The notes below the pieces were generated by a model. That model worked only from the letters and a program-made list of their open reading frames with translations. It was not told the origin of the DNA and made no database searches. Shown here one piece after another: positions 16,829 to 25,534 of a stretch of 33,713 nucleotides of DNA. Origin of the DNA: Candidatus Sulfotelmatobacter sp. (GTDB taxonomy: Bacteria; Acidobacteriota; Terriglobia; Terriglobales; Acidobacteriaceae); NCBI GenBank assembly GCA_030041415.1, contig JASHNX010000320.1, positions 1-33,713 on the forward strand, given 5' to 3'. The position numbers and the translations under genes are program-made. Each line of letters opens with the position of its first letter. Positions within the stretch are counted from its first letter, which is position 1.

Positions 16829-17328
16829 GCCAACCTCCTTTCGTTGCGATGCCGGATTGCGAGCATCACTGCGGCCACAGCTCCCGCGAGCCACTCCAGG
16901 GCGGTGAACGCGGCAAAACTGATCCATGTTTGACCAAACAATGTTTGACCGAACTGGGTATGGCTGAACTGCGGCTCGAGCAAGCTTCCGAAACGTCCGC
17001 TCACAAAGTGAAAAACCGGCCAGCTCGCAATCGTCAGCAGCCACGCAAACGCCACGACAACAATCATTAGGTTGTGGTTCCAATCGCGCTCGGCTTGTTC
17101 CGTGAACTTCGCCTCGGCACGCGCCAGCGTGGCCTGCACCAGCCACGAAGAAGGCTGCGGCGTCGGCAATCGGCGGAGTTCGCTCGCAATCGGCCGCCAA
17201 GCCTCCAATTCGTTCGAGCAGGTGATGCAGGACCGCACATGCTCCGCAACCTGCTTTTCTTCCGCGCTCGACAGCGCGCCGGCTGCGGCCAGCGCCAGCA
17301 GTTCTCGAATCTTGTCGTGCTCGCTCAT
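16825..17328 (-). CDS. anti-sigma factor with zf-HC2 domain
   Basis: A 167-aa protein. ATG 17328 overlaps the sigma stop codon (ATGA), with GGAGG nine bases upstream. Residues 1-50 form the zinc-binding anti-sigma domain with the H-x3-C-x2-C motif His30, Cys34, Cys37. Two membrane segments follow (about 87-108 and 136-158), separated by a loop with a short Phe-Gly-Gln-Thr repeat. In this family the N-terminal domain holds the cognate ECF factor at the membrane until a signal, often redox or envelope stress, releases it. The partner is the gene directly upstream. Confidence 0.9.
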   Translation of the reverse strand: MSEHDKIRELLALAAAGALSSAEEKQVAEHVRSCITCSNELEAWRPIASELRRLPTPQPSSWLVQATLARAEAKFTEQAERDWNHNLMIVVVAFAWLLTIASWPVFHFVSGRFGSLLEPQFSHTQFGQTLFGQTWISFAAFTALEWLAGAVAAVMLAIRHRNERRLA

Positions 17329-17939
17329 TGCCACATACCTCCGGGATACCGCGCTTCGAGCGCGTAACGTAATTGTTCAAGCGAACGCCGCAGCCGCGAC
17401 TTCACCGTTGATACCGGAACCGCTGTAACCTGCGCGATTTCCTCAATCTTCATCTCATCCTCAAACCGCAAAGTCAGGACTTCGCGATATATCATCGGCA
17501 GCCCCGCCATCGCTTCGCTGATCTCTCTTCGGCGCTCGGCCGCGAGCGCGTGATCGAGCGGCGCGTGGTCTTTACCCGGAATCCGGTCCGCCACGTTTTC
17601 GCCATGCCAGCTGTTGGAGAGCGGCGCGTCCAGGCTCTCCGGGCGAATCCGGCGCAAATGATCGATCGCGAGGTTGCGCGCCAGCGTGAACAGCCAGGCG
17701 TCGAAATTGCGGCTTGCATCAAACGAGCGAATTTTCTCGACCACTCTCAACCATGTTTGCTGGAACAGGTCTTCAGCCTCGGCGGGCTGACGCACCATGC
17801 GCAGCAGGTAACGATACAGCCGATTCTGGTACCGGGTAATCAGTTCCGAGAGAGCGTTCAGGTCGCCTCGGCGAAGCCGGACCACGTCCGCATCCACGGC
17901 CACAAGACCCTCCAGCGATAATGCGGTCGTCCCCACCAT
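17325..17939 (-). CDS. ECF RNA polymerase sigma factor
   Basis: About 204 aa from ATG 17939; the frame is open to 17975, but that extension is not conserved-looking. Region 2 is seen as LITRYQNRLYRYLLRMV, then DLFQQTWLRVVEKIRSF and FDAWLFTLARNLAIDHLRR (-10 recognition). Region 4 is YREVLTLRFEDEMKIEEIA with helix-turn-helix VPVSTVKSRLRRSLEQL. It heads a three-gene operon with overlapping stop/start codons, so sigma, anti-sigma and zinc-ribbon protein should be made in fixed ratio. Autoregulation is usual for such operons but no operator could be confirmed. The gene is divergent from the small membrane protein at 18164. Confidence 0.92.
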   Translation of the reverse strand: MVGTTALSLEGLVAVDADVVRLRRGDLNALSELITRYQNRLYRYLLRMVRQPAEAEDLFQQTWLRVVEKIRSFDASRNFDAWLFTLARNLAIDHLRRIRPESLDAPLSNSWHGENVADRIPGKDHAPLDHALAAERRREISEAMAGLPMIYREVLTLRFEDEMKIEEIAQVTAVPVSTVKSRLRRSLEQLRYALEARYPGGMWQ

Positions 17940-18163
17940 ACTCGTTATACGGATGAGTGCCCCAAAAAGACGCAAGAGATGCAGTTGCTGGATTTGGTGT
18001 TACGGGGTGTCTCAATCACAGTAATTTTCGGATACTCCCTCGTACCTTGCGTCCTTTTGATCGTCTCGCCCGTATTCCCAAAGTGCCCAGATGCCACAGT
18101 ACAGAGCGCAGGAGGGCAACTCAGATCCTGCATTGCTCTTCATTTCTCTTCCGGGAGGTTGAT

Positions 18164-18604
18164 ATGCATGACACAAAAGCGCGGTTGTCTCTGTTTTGGA
18201 TCTTCGCGTTATTGAACTACCTGTATGCGGACGTCGTTGCCCTGTTTGCTATTGTTGGCTCGCCAAATCTAGCCGACGCCCCACATCTTTCCCCATGGGC
18301 TCTGATGGGTTCAGCGGTCTTGATGGAAATACCCATTGCGATGATTCTGGCATGTCGACTGCTTCCGTTTAGAGCGAACCGGCTAGCAAATATAATCGCG
18401 GGGATCGTTCTAACCCTAATAAACGGTTTCCTGACCTTCGTTCCGCCTGTGGCGGGATGGGGCAGGCCGCCTGCTCTTCCTGAGTACTTGTTCTTCGCGA
18501 CGATCGAAACTGTATGCACCTCGATCATCGTCTGGAAGGCGTGGACTTGGTCAGGGGTTGAAGCCGCCGTTAGTTCGGGGCTGATCGTCCGCCAAACGGA
18601 TTGA
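18164..18604 (+). CDS. small four-helix membrane protein (DUF6326-like)
   Basis: ATG 18164 follows an ideal GGGAGG (18153-18158), giving 146 aa; the longer upstream frame is rejected. Four hydrophobic helices are visible (LFWIFALLNYLYADVVALF; MGSAVLMEIPIAMILACRL; ANIIAGIVLTLINGFLTFV; YLFFATIETVCTSIIVWKAW). The N-terminal pattern LFWIFALLNYLYAD recalls the uncharacterised DUF6326 membrane family, an assignment from memory. Function unknown. A copy of the interspersed palindrome begins 25 bp after its stop. Confidence 0.75.
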   Translation: MHDTKARLSLFWIFALLNYLYADVVALFAIVGSPNLADAPHLSPWALMGSAVLMEIPIAMILACRLLPFRANRLANIIAGIVLTLINGFLTFVPPVAGWGRPPALPEYLFFATIETVCTSIIVWKAWTWSGVEAAVSSGLIVRQTD

Positions 18605-18629
18605 GCGTGCCTGCCCGTTAGAGAGGGAT

Positions 18630-18706
18630 TGTTGGCGTTAAAATCCTGATTTCACTCATTGACCTGTCGGCGGGATTTTGAGTGCTAACGCCTGATTGCT
18701 GCAGTT
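18630..18706 (+). repeat. interspersed palindrome family, copy 2
   Basis: Left arm GTTGGCGTTAAAATCCTG then ATTTCACTCA; right arm TTTTGAGTGCTAACGCCTG then ending GCTGCAGTT. Full-length copy between the small membrane protein and the Ser/Thr kinase gene (tail-to-tail genes). It belongs to the GAGTGCTAACGCC subtype, with 11 (32673-32751). Confidence 0.75.
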
Positions 18707-18761
18707 ACTCGCAAATGCGGTCGACGTGGTAAAAGAAAAAACCATCAGACGTGGAACGGGC

Positions 18762-21413
18762 TTACGGGAGCTGGAGGTCGAAGGCATAGATTTCCTGGGC
18801 GCTGATGTCGCGGGTAAACAGGGGAATCTCGCCGGGAGCCAGGCCGCTCCAATAAGAGCCGCCGCTGAATAAGTCGGGGAATCGCCGGATGTTTTTCAAG
18901 TCGGTAATTTTCTCCAACTTCAAATCGTTCACTCGCAGACGGTAGAAGCCATTGCTCGTGCCAATGATGATGTCGAAGTATATGTACGAACTGTCGGGCG
19001 ACCACGTCAAATATCCAAACGAATCGAGACCGGGGGTATCCAGTTTCTTCCATGAACTTTTCTGGCAGTCGTACAGCATCAGCGTATTGCCGTCGGCGGT
19101 GAGCCCAAGAATGTAGCGGCCATCGGGGGACCAGCGCGGACCGAAGATTCCGTCGGAGCCGGGCAGCTTCGAGATCTGACGGGTATTCCAATCGAACAAT
19201 GCAGTCGAATACTGAGGCGTGGCGTCATCCACCGATCCAAAGGCCAGTTTTGTTCCATCCGGGGACCACGTCGGATCGGTAGCCCATAGCTTCGGGTCCG
19301 ATGCAATGCGCTCTGGGCTTCCACCGTCTTTGGAGATCACGTACACGCTCCAGACAGTTTCCGATGGGGTGGCCGCAAAGGCAATCCTCTTGCCGTCAGG
19401 CGACCAGTGCGCCAAGGCTGCCTTCATCGGAGGAAAGGTAAGTTGGACGCGTTCGCTTCCATCAGCCTTGCTGCGCCACAGGGTATGGTCGGAATCGTTG
19501 ATGTAGGTAAGCCACTGGTTGTCGCGGGAGAACTCCACGTCGCTGGCTGAGATGCCCCCGAGGAACGGCAGAAAGTCCTGGGATTTTGCGTCGTAACGGA
19601 CGAGCTCCGACCGCGGCTGAGTTCCGACGACGAAGAGTTGCTTTCCGTCACGACTGAGAGCCGGACGGCTGTATTGCAACGGACCGGTGGTGAGTTGAAC
19701 CGGCTCGCGCGAAACCTTCTTCCACCAAGCGATTTGATCGGCCACGATCCAAATATCGCTTGTGCCCTGGCGCACGCTTTGGAAGATGTAGTAGCTGCCA
19801 TCGGGAGTCCAAGACCCGTAGCTTTCATCGGAGGGGTGATTCCACCCGGCAAGGAAGGGATGCAGATGGCTGCCATCGGCTTGCATCTCCCACAACGTGT
19901 GGGTGTAGTCGGCTGGATTAAAGGTGGTGAATCGAATTGTCTTTCCGTCTGGAGAAAAAACGAACAAGTATGGCAGATCCACAGAGGTAGCAAGCTTCCG
20001 CGGGTTGGCCCCGTTGTGATCTGCGAGGTAAATGTCATGTCCTCTGCTCAGCATCATTTGGCCATTCGGTGTCCATCTGGCACCGAATGCAGTCACACCC
20101 AGAGGACGCGCTGAGCCTGCCGGAACTGGAATCGACCACAATGGACCATTCGCGGTAACGATCCATGCCAAATCCTGGCCGATCAATAATTCTGAAGACT
20201 GCGGGGAAATATCGAACAAAGTGGCGCCGGGAAAAGGAAGTTCAATCTGGGCCGCTTCGCCTCCGGTCGTGGAAATTTCGTTGACCGTCAAGCGGCCGGG
20301 CGCATTCTCCCCGAAATAGATACGGTTGGCGTCGGTGACGAGAGTATCCTTTGGCAAGCCGTCGTTAGTAATCTGCTTGACGGCCCCGAGTTTCGGTGGC
20401 GGGAGCGGCGAGCGCAAAACGATGTCAAGAATAGCCAGCACGGCCAGAATGCCGACCACCACCCCAATCAACCAGCGTGGCCGGTTGCGTGACGGGCGCT
20501 CTGCGTGCTCGGTGGCTTCGAGAGCCGGCGCTCTGCCCGACTCGGTGTCGCGTTTCAAGCGCTTGAGGTCAGTTTCCAGGTCAGCGGCGGAACGGTAGCG
20601 CAGATCGCGATCTTTTTCGAGGGCCTTGTTGATGAGGCGTTCGAGCCCAGCGGGCACACCGGGGTTCAAGCGCACGGGCGCGACGGGAGCGCGGTTCACG
20701 ATCGCTTCGCAGATCATCGCGGAAGTCTCGCCGCGAAACGGCAGTGCTCCAGTTGCCATCTCATACAAGACCGCGCCAAACGAGAAAAGATCGGTACGAG
20801 CGTCGAGCTCTTTGCCGCGCACTTGCTCGGGCGACATATAAGCGACCGTTCCCACCATGGTGCCAGGGCTGGTAAGGTGCGCATCGTCCAACGACTGCGT
20901 CTGAGTATTGATGGCGGCAATCTGGCTGGAAGAAACCGCGGGGGACGCAACTTTTGCGAGGCCGAAGTCGAGAATCTTGGCATGGCCGCGCTCAGTGACG
21001 AAGATGTTGGCGGGCTTGATGTCGCGATGGACGATGCCTTTGCTGTGCGCGGCATCGAGGGCGTCCGCGATCTCAACGGCCAAAGGTAAAAGAAGCTCGA
21101 GATCCAGCGCCCTACCCGCGATGCGATGTTTCAGGGTTACACCGTCGAGAAACTCCATAGCGATGAACGCATGACCGTTTTCTTCCCCGATGTCGTGAAT
21201 GGTGCAGATGTTGGGATGGTTCAGTGCAGAAGCCGCCTGCGCCTCGCGTTGAAAACGAGCCAGAGCTTGCGGATCGCGGGCCACATCATCGGGCAGGAAT
21301 TTAAGAGCGACGTAACGGTGAAGACGAGTGTCTTCAGCCTTGTATACCACGCCCATCCCACCGCCGCCCAATTTCTCGACGACGCGGTAGTGAGAGATCG
21401 TCTGCCCGATCAT
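18762..21413 (-). CDS. membrane Ser/Thr protein kinase with C-terminal TolB/WD40-like propeller
   Basis: An 883-aa PknB-type kinase. Residues about 9-285 are the kinase domain: glycine loop [14 protein letters not shown], Lys38 in VALKFL, catalytic HRDIKPAN (His129-Asp131), DFG (149-151), and SPEQ in place of APE. A juxtamembrane linker follows, then one transmembrane helix (314-333). The extracytoplasmic part of about 550 residues has repeated PD40/TolB-like blades ([45 protein letters not shown]). This architecture is common in Acidobacteria and suggests a signal-sensing propeller. The gene stands alone between repeat copies 2 and 3. The start has no Shine-Dalgarno but [16 protein letters not shown] is the usual N-terminus. 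Confidence 0.95.
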   Translation of the reverse strand: MIGQTISHYRVVEKLGGGGMGVVYKAEDTRLHRYVALKFLPDDVARDPQALARFQREAQAASALNHPNICTIHDIGEENGHAFIAMEFLDGVTLKHRIAGRALDLELLLPLAVEIADALDAAHSKGIVHRDIKPANIFVTERGHAKILDFGLAKVASPAVSSSQIAAINTQTQSLDDAHLTSPGTMVGTVAYMSPEQVRGKELDARTDLFSFGAVLYEMATGALPFRGETSAMICEAIVNRAPVAPVRLNPGVPAGLERLINKALEKDRDLRYRSAADLETDLKRLKRDTESGRAPALEATEHAERPSRNRPRWLIGVVVGILAVLAILDIVLRSPLPPPKLGAVKQITNDGLPKDTLVTDANRIYFGENAPGRLTVNEISTTGGEAAQIELPFPGATLFDISPQSSELLIGQDLAWIVTANGPLWSIPVPAGSARPLGVTAFGARWTPNGQMMLSRGHDIYLADHNGANPRKLATSVDLPYLFVFSPDGKTIRFTTFNPADYTHTLWEMQADGSHLHPFLAGWNHPSDESYGSWTPDGSYYIFQSVRQGTSDIWIVADQIAWWKKVSREPVQLTTGPLQYSRPALSRDGKQLFVVGTQPRSELVRYDAKSQDFLPFLGGISASDVEFSRDNQWLTYINDSDHTLWRSKADGSERVQLTFPPMKAALAHWSPDGKRIAFAATPSETVWSVYVISKDGGSPERIASDPKLWATDPTWSPDGTKLAFGSVDDATPQYSTALFDWNTRQISKLPGSDGIFGPRWSPDGRYILGLTADGNTLMLYDCQKSSWKKLDTPGLDSFGYLTWSPDSSYIYFDIIIGTSNGFYRLRVNDLKLEKITDLKNIRRFPDLFSGGSYWSGLAPGEIPLFTRDISAQEIYAFDLQLP

Positions 21414-21483
21414 GGGCTGAAATGTTAGGACTGGGAGCAGGGCAAGTCAACGAATGTGTGGGAGTTGGTTGTCAACAGCGGAG

Positions 21484-21551
21484 TCAGTTGGCGACAAATC
21501 CCCATAGCACTCAACACTCCTCGACGAGGGCGAACGCTGCTTGCTTCGACG
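21484..21551 (+). repeat. interspersed palindrome family, copy 3 (degenerate)
   Basis: Left arm TCAGTTGGCGACAAATCCCC then ATAGCACTCA is clear. The right arm (GGGCGAACGCTGCTTGCTTC) is diverged but aligned with copies 11 and 12. It lies upstream of both the minus-strand kinase gene and the plus-strand small membrane gene. Confidence 0.6.
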
Positions 21552-21592
21552 ACACGGGTATTGCTTGCTGTTGGCTATGAATTTGGCCTACG

Positions 21593-21979
21593 ATGTCGCC
21601 GGGCAAACAATCTAACGCTATGACAAAGCGAGTGAGAGCTTGTTGTAGCTCGCCAGCAGCGATCTGCTATTGGTTCATCGTGTCGCTCGTGGCTTGGGGA
21701 GTTCTAAGCCTTATAGGGACGTATTGGCGTCCTCTCCGTGAAGCATCGGAGGCAACGTGCCTTTTCGCCATGACCATCGGTTGCCTGGCCAACTGGCTTA
21801 GAAATCGCACTTTTCACTGTGCGATCACGGCCCCACTATTTCTGATTGGTGGCGTCCTGTTCCTGCTCTCGGGAGCGCACGTGATCCACGTCAACGCACG
21901 TTGGGTCTGGCCTTTCGTTCTCATCGGCGTCGGCATCGCATTTCTGCTGGAATGGCTTTACGGGCAACGGGCGACGTAA
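21593..21979 (+). CDS. small hypothetical membrane protein
   Basis: 128 aa from ATG 21593, or 119 aa from ATG 21620; neither has a convincing Shine-Dalgarno. There are three to four hydrophobic segments (ICYWFIVSLVAWGVLSLIG; TCLFAMTIGCLANWL; TAPLFLIGGVLFLLSG; WVWPFVLIGVGIAFLLEWLY), a short basic N-terminus and a C-terminus ending GQRAT. No family recognised. Its TAA stop (21977-21979) overlaps the first bases of palindrome copy 4. It is likely a real gene because of its consistent membrane pattern, but this is unproven. Confidence 0.5.
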   Translation: MSPGKQSNAMTKRVRACCSSPAAICYWFIVSLVAWGVLSLIGTYWRPLREASEATCLFAMTIGCLANWLRNRTFHCAITAPLFLIGGVLFLLSGAHVIHVNARWVWPFVLIGVGIAFLLEWLYGQRAT

Positions 21980-22010
21980 CTGGCGTAACATCCCGATTAC
22001 GCTCAAAATC
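21978..22010 (+). repeat. interspersed palindrome family, copy 4 (left half)
   Basis: AACTGGCGTAACATCCCG followed by ATTACGCTCAAAATC is a clear left arm whose first bases form part of the upstream TAA stop codon. The right arm is absent or destroyed; a vague remnant may be ATGAGAGAGGGCCTATTG at 22033-22050. Confidence 0.7.
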
Positions 22011-22056
22011 TTTGCTCTGGGGGAGATGCATTATGAGAGAGGGCCTATTGGGGACA

Positions 22057-22067
22057 GTGTCTGACAC
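22057..22067. repeat. short palindrome GTGTC-T-GACAC in a GGGGACAGTGTCTGACAC motif
   Basis: The sequence TTGGGGACAGTGTCTGACAC (22049-22067 region) holds a perfect 5-bp inverted repeat. It matches, from memory, a motif often seen in bacterial intergenic DNA near REP-associated transposases. It lies between palindrome copy 4 and the L,D-transpeptidase signal peptide. Confidence 0.35.
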
Positions 22068-22089
22068 ACATCCGCGAGATCATCTAGAG

Positions 22090-22836
22090 ATGATGAATCT
22101 TAGACTCTTGCTAGTGGTCCTCTTGTCAATTCTCGCGGGAAAAGCGGGTGGACAGGACAAGAGCATTTGGCGAGCCTGGGAACAGGAAAAAAAACTTGTC
22201 GTTGTCACGACGCCGGATTGGAATGCGGTACAGGGAACACTTACGCGGTACGAACGCAATGATCGCGTATGGGTAAAAGTCAGCGAACCCATTCCCGTGG
22301 TTGTCGGGCGAGCAGGGCTGGCGTGGGACCCCGAGCTCACGCGGCAGAATCCGGACCGCTATCCTGGTCCAATCAAACGCGAAGGTGATGGCCGCTCGCC
22401 AGCGGGGCTTTTCCAACTCAAGAGGGGAACGTTCGGGTTTGCGAGTGAACTTCCCGGTTCGCGCTTGTACATCCCACTGACACCGACGATCGAATGCGTA
22501 GATGATCCCAATTCACGCTACTACGGCCGCATTGTCGATCGCGCAGCCGTCGATCAGGTGGACTGGAAAAGCTCCGAAAAGATGCGGTCGATTCCGGAGT
22601 ATCGGTGGGGAGTGATTGTGAACTACAACATGGACGAGCCGGTCGCTGGAGATGGGTCGTGTGTCTTCCTTCACGAGTGGACTGGGCCCGCCAGCACCAC
22701 CGCAGGATGCACGGCTATGTCACCTCAAGATATCGAGGTTCTCGTTCGGTGGGTAAACGGCGATGGGCGTGCCGCTCTGGTACAGCTCCCCGAAATCGAA
22801 TACCGACGGCTCCGTTTCCACTGGCAGCTTCCCTGA
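22090..22836 (+). CDS. L,D-transpeptidase (YkuD-type catalytic domain), secreted
   Basis: 248 aa from ATG 22090, with signal peptide MMNLRLLLVVLLSILAGKAGG. The catalytic region holds His195 (CVFLHEW) and Cys207 in TTAGCTAM, the HX...S/TxGC(T/R) pattern of YkuD domains that form 3-3 peptidoglycan cross-links or attach proteins to the wall. A preceding RSPAGLFQL segment is also typical of the fold. An alternative in-frame ATG at 22033 has a better ribosome site (GGGGGAGA), but its extra 19 residues come from repeat-derived DNA. Periplasmic. The stop codon is followed after one base by palindrome copy 5. Confidence 0.88.
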   Translation: MMNLRLLLVVLLSILAGKAGGQDKSIWRAWEQEKKLVVVTTPDWNAVQGTLTRYERNDRVWVKVSEPIPVVVGRAGLAWDPELTRQNPDRYPGPIKREGDGRSPAGLFQLKRGTFGFASELPGSRLYIPLTPTIECVDDPNSRYYGRIVDRAAVDQVDWKSSEKMRSIPEYRWGVIVNYNMDEPVAGDGSCVFLHEWTGPASTTAGCTAMSPQDIEVLVRWVNGDGRAALVQLPEIEYRRLRFHWQLP

Positions 22837-22837
22837 G

Positions 22838-22905
22838 TGGTTGGCGCAACATCCCCATTGCACTCATTGAGGGTCAATGAGTGTAATCGCCTGGTTGCAA
22901 CAGTT
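22838..22905 (+). repeat. interspersed palindrome family, copy 5 (best full copy)
   Basis: Outer arm TGGTTGGCGCAAC pairs imperfectly with GGTTGCAACAGTT. The unpaired segment is ATCCCC on the left and CGCC on the right. The inner arms are ATTGCACTCATTGA and TCAATGAGTGTAAT with a GGG loop; the core 10 bp (22861-22883) is perfect. It starts one base after the L,D-transpeptidase stop and may also act as an mRNA 3'-end hairpin. It serves as the reference for all other copies. Confidence 0.88.
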
Positions 22906-22986
22906 GACGTGGGTTTGGCCGTGTCTCGGGTACATTCTGCGGCAATTTCTGGGAACATCTCTGTGGCTTCCTGCGTAGACGAACCC

Positions 22987-23916
22987 ATGAAACCCGCCGC
23001 TTTTTCAACTCTGGTAGGAACCCTGCTCTTAGCTTGGAACGTCGTCCTTTCGCAACAGCCCTGCAAGTCGACTGTGGTCGGCGATCTTCATATTGCGCAT
23101 CTTCGGAGCAAGATGTACGGAGAGACTTTTGGAGTGCGCGTCTGGTTGCCTCCCGGTTACAGGAATGCAGACAACGCCAAACGAAAATACCCGACGCTCT
23201 ACATGCTTGACGGGCAGACTCTGTTCGACGAGTGCACAGCGTTTCACGGAGAGCACGAATTACGGGTGGACGAAACGGTTACCAAACTGATCGGCGAGCA
23301 CGCAATACCTCCAATCATAGTGGTCGGAGTCGATAGCACACATCATCGGGATTACGAGTATTCTCCTTACCCAAGCTCGGTCACCGATCCTGCCGCTCCC
23401 GAACCAATCGGGAAACGCCTCCCACGCTTTTTCGCCGACGAAGTCATACCGTTTGTTTCCGCGCGCTACCGCGTTACCGATGATGCTGCACACACCGGCA
23501 TTGGAGGAGTTTCGTTGGGCGGTGCGGCCGCTCTGTGTGTAGGACTCAACCGCCCAGATCTGTTCGGACTCGTGCTGCTTGAAAGTCCCACTCTCCTGCT
23601 GGGCAATGGTCAGTTCTTACGCGATACAACTTTGTTGGCGCGAGGGCCGGACCGAATAGCAATAGGTGTGGGAACAGCGGAACTAGACTTTCCGGATATT
23701 GAAAAGTGGCTTGCCCCAAGACGCCTGAAGCAGTCCGAAGTGGAGTCCGGAATGGTGGCCATGGCACAGGCGCTCGCGTCGAATCTGAGGGGCGCGTATA
23801 TCAACCGGCCCAAGGTTTTGCTGGTCGTCGAACCCAACGCCAACCACAGTTCTGCGTCTTGGGCTAGGCGCATGCCAGAGGCGATTAAATTCCTATTCGA
23901 GGATTCTACCCATTAG
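22987..23916 (+). CDS. secreted alpha/beta-hydrolase, esterase D/Fes-like (PF00756 type)
   Basis: 309 aa from ATG 22987 with signal peptide MKPAAFSTLVGTLLLAWNVV. The same frame runs back to 22837 but would translate palindrome copy 5, so it is excluded. The fold is seen in VRVWLPPGYRN, KYPTLYMLDGQTLF, IIVVGVDSTHHRDYEYSP and the nucleophile elbow GIGGVSLGGA (Ser176). The C-terminal His is in VEPNANHSS (about 284). Relatives hydrolyse esters of siderophores, acyl-thioesters or trehalose mycolates; the substrate here is unknown. Single gene between palindrome copies 5 and 6. Confidence 0.85.
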   Translation: MKPAAFSTLVGTLLLAWNVVLSQQPCKSTVVGDLHIAHLRSKMYGETFGVRVWLPPGYRNADNAKRKYPTLYMLDGQTLFDECTAFHGEHELRVDETVTKLIGEHAIPPIIVVGVDSTHHRDYEYSPYPSSVTDPAAPEPIGKRLPRFFADEVIPFVSARYRVTDDAAHTGIGGVSLGGAAALCVGLNRPDLFGLVLLESPTLLLGNGQFLRDTTLLARGPDRIAIGVGTAELDFPDIEKWLAPRRLKQSEVESGMVAMAQALASNLRGAYINRPKVLLVVEPNANHSSASWARRMPEAIKFLFEDSTH

Positions 23917-24013
23917 TAGCGAGCGGCACCCGCATGGTGGAACTCTCTAAGCGGCTTCTAGAACCGCCTGAATTGGCCGGAGCGGTCCCTGTTGGACTAT
24001 CGTCCCCACGACC

Positions 24014-24050
24014 AGGGTCAATGAGTGTAATCGCCTGGTTACAATAGTAT
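24014..24050 (+). repeat. interspersed palindrome family, copy 6 (right half)
   Basis: GGGTCAATGAGTGTAATCGC followed by CTGGTTACAATAGTATT closely matches the right arm of copy 5. No left arm is visible upstream. It ends directly against the stop codon (24051-24053, minus strand) of the RDD gene. Confidence 0.8.
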
Positions 24051-24704
24051 TCAGGTGTTTTGCTGCGCTATGTGTGGCGGGGACTCTAATAAATCATCGG
24101 CAACCTGCTGCTGCGACAGCTTTTGCTGCAGCGCTTGATAGCTGCTCTCGGTCACCACGATCGTCTCGGCAAGGCGATCCTGCGCGCAGCGCCGGTAGGG
24201 ATGAATGAAAAACTGCACAAACCCGAACCCTAGCTCCAGCGCAGCCGCTCCATAACCCAATGCCCGCTCAACCGCATGCCACAATGTTATGTGTCGATGG
24301 GCCAGCGAGACGACCCTGATCTTTAGCAGCCGCTTGCCCGGAGTCCGGCCTTTGCCCGCCCACAGAAAAACGCCACAATACAGTACCGGCACGACCACCG
24401 TGGCCGCTACATGAATTACCTCGTTGCCTTCGATGTTGATTACTTGGACTTTCATGCCCCCATCGGTCACGGGAACCCGAAGCTCCTTCAAGACTGGCAA
24501 ATGATACTCGGCCGGGCCTGAATTCCCCCGCATCTGGCGGAGATATTGCAATCCATTGAATCCGAGCGTCGTCAGCACGCTAAGAAGAACAGCCATGAGA
24601 AAACAGTCGATCAGGAACGCAACGGCTCGCCGCCAAAACCCAGCGAGTTCCAGTCCGTCAAGCTCGCGCAACAACTCCGTCTCACGCGCCGAAAATATCT
24701 TCAT
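24051..24704 (-). CDS. RDD-family membrane protein
   Basis: 217 aa. The RDD signature is present: Arg in GFWRRAVAFLID (about residue 26), Asp33, and the C-terminal CAQDRLAETIVV. Membrane segments are at about 27-50 and 100-117, with a third near LGYGAAALELGFGFVQFF; GRTPGKRLLKIRVV is the typical cytoplasmic loop. RDD proteins are poorly understood; some act in ion transport. A long periplasmic loop (about 55-95) sits between the first helices. Gene is opposite in direction to its neighbours and bracketed by half-copies 6 and 7 of the palindrome. Confidence 0.88.
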   Translation of the reverse strand: MKIFSARETELLRELDGLELAGFWRRAVAFLIDCFLMAVLLSVLTTLGFNGLQYLRQMRGNSGPAEYHLPVLKELRVPVTDGGMKVQVINIEGNEVIHVAATVVVPVLYCGVFLWAGKGRTPGKRLLKIRVVSLAHRHITLWHAVERALGYGAAALELGFGFVQFFIHPYRRCAQDRLAETIVVTESSYQALQQKLSQQQVADDLLESPPHIAQQNT

Positions 24705-24847
24705 AGGTTAGAGTGTAATGTAATTGCCTTTTTCCCTTCCCGGTGATCGGCTCCGGTCTGCTTCGTGCCATGCTCGACGCAGGCACTAAGCGTGTGAATA
24801 GCAAGGTATCCGCTTAGGTTGTCAAGAAAAACGTCGCGCTCTGGGAT

Positions 24848-24877
24848 AGTTGTTGCAGATCCCGATTACACTCAAAA
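24848..24877 (+). repeat. interspersed palindrome family, copy 7 (left half)
   Basis: AGTTGTTGCAGATCCCG followed by ATTACACTCAAAA matches the left arm. No right arm is seen before the nucleotidyltransferase gene that starts 36 bp later. Confidence 0.75.
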
Positions 24878-24913
24878 TGCCTCGTCTGCATTTCCTCTGT
24901 CAAAATAGAAGCC

Positions 24914-25435
24914 ATGACATCGGCGGATGTGATCGATATCTACTCGGCCTTGGCTGGGCAAGGCATCGACATCTGGATCGACGGTGGATGGGGTGTCGAT
25001 GCACTCCTCAAAAGGCAGTCTCGCCCTCATAAAGATCTGGATATTGTGATTGAAGACCGGCACTTGGCGCGGCTTGAGCGATTCTTGGTAGCGCAGGGCT
25101 ATGATCGGACGAAACGTGAAATTGAGAGGCCATTCAACTTCGTTTTGGCGGATCGCGTTGGCAGGGAAATCGATGTTCATGTGATCTCGCTAGACGAAAA
25201 TGGCAACGGCATCTTTGGTCCCCCTGAAAATGGTGTCGCGTATCCGGCGGATTCGTTGACGGGTACCGGCACGATCAGTGGCAGAACGGTTCGCTGCATC
25301 TCCCCACAATGGATGGTGAAATTCCATAGCGGCTACGAACTGACTGAGAAGGACTACCGAGACGTTTCAGCAATCTGCGAAACATACGGTATAGCCCTAC
25401 CGGGGGAGTATTCCCGGTTTAAGGATCATTCTTGA
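24914..25435 (+). CDS. nucleotidyltransferase of the aminoglycoside/lincosamide resistance type
   Basis: A 173-aa protein with the ANT(2'')/Lnu-like nucleotidyltransferase fold: IWIDGGWGVDALL (residues 20-32) followed by RPHKDLDIVIED, where Asp41 and Asp43 are the expected metal ligands. These enzymes adenylylate hydroxyls of aminoglycosides or lincosamides; many chromosomal relatives have unknown substrates, so resistance cannot be claimed. ATG 24914 has only a weak ribosome site (GAAG). The TGA stop (25433-25435) lies inside the start of palindrome copy 8. Such genes are also frequent integron cassette cargo. Confidence 0.85.
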   Translation: MTSADVIDIYSALAGQGIDIWIDGGWGVDALLKRQSRPHKDLDIVIEDRHLARLERFLVAQGYDRTKREIERPFNFVLADRVGREIDVHVISLDENGNGIFGPPENGVAYPADSLTGTGTISGRTVRCISPQWMVKFHSGYELTEKDYRDVSAICETYGIALPGEYSRFKDHS

Positions 25436-25494
25436 TTGGCGTAACATCCCCATTACACTCATTAGCGGGTTAATGTAATCGTCTGACGGAAGTA
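25433..25494 (+). repeat. interspersed palindrome family, copy 8
   Basis: TGATTGGCGTAACATCCCC then ATTACACTCATTAG gives a full left arm; the right arm (GGTTAATGTAATCGTCTGAC) has lost the GAGTG core. The first three bases are the stop codon of the nucleotidyltransferase gene. Confidence 0.75.
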
Positions 25495-25534
25495 TGCACT
25501 TTGCGTAAGGCCTGTGAAAAGGAGAACCAACGAT

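Noticed and set aside
16829-17380. N-terminal extension of the zinc-ribbon protein
   Set aside because: The same frame is open to 17380, but this part overlaps the anti-sigma gene in another frame, is Arg/Cys-rich nonsense, and a clear ribosome site precedes GTG 16828.
22837-22986. N-terminal extension of the esterase to 22837
   Set aside because: It would translate palindrome copy 5; the signal peptide starts at ATG 22987.
24709-24735. Possible further palindrome fragment (GAGTGTAATGTAATTGCC)
   Set aside because: It resembles a right arm with an insertion, but is too short and diverged to count; it lies just upstream of the RDD gene start.
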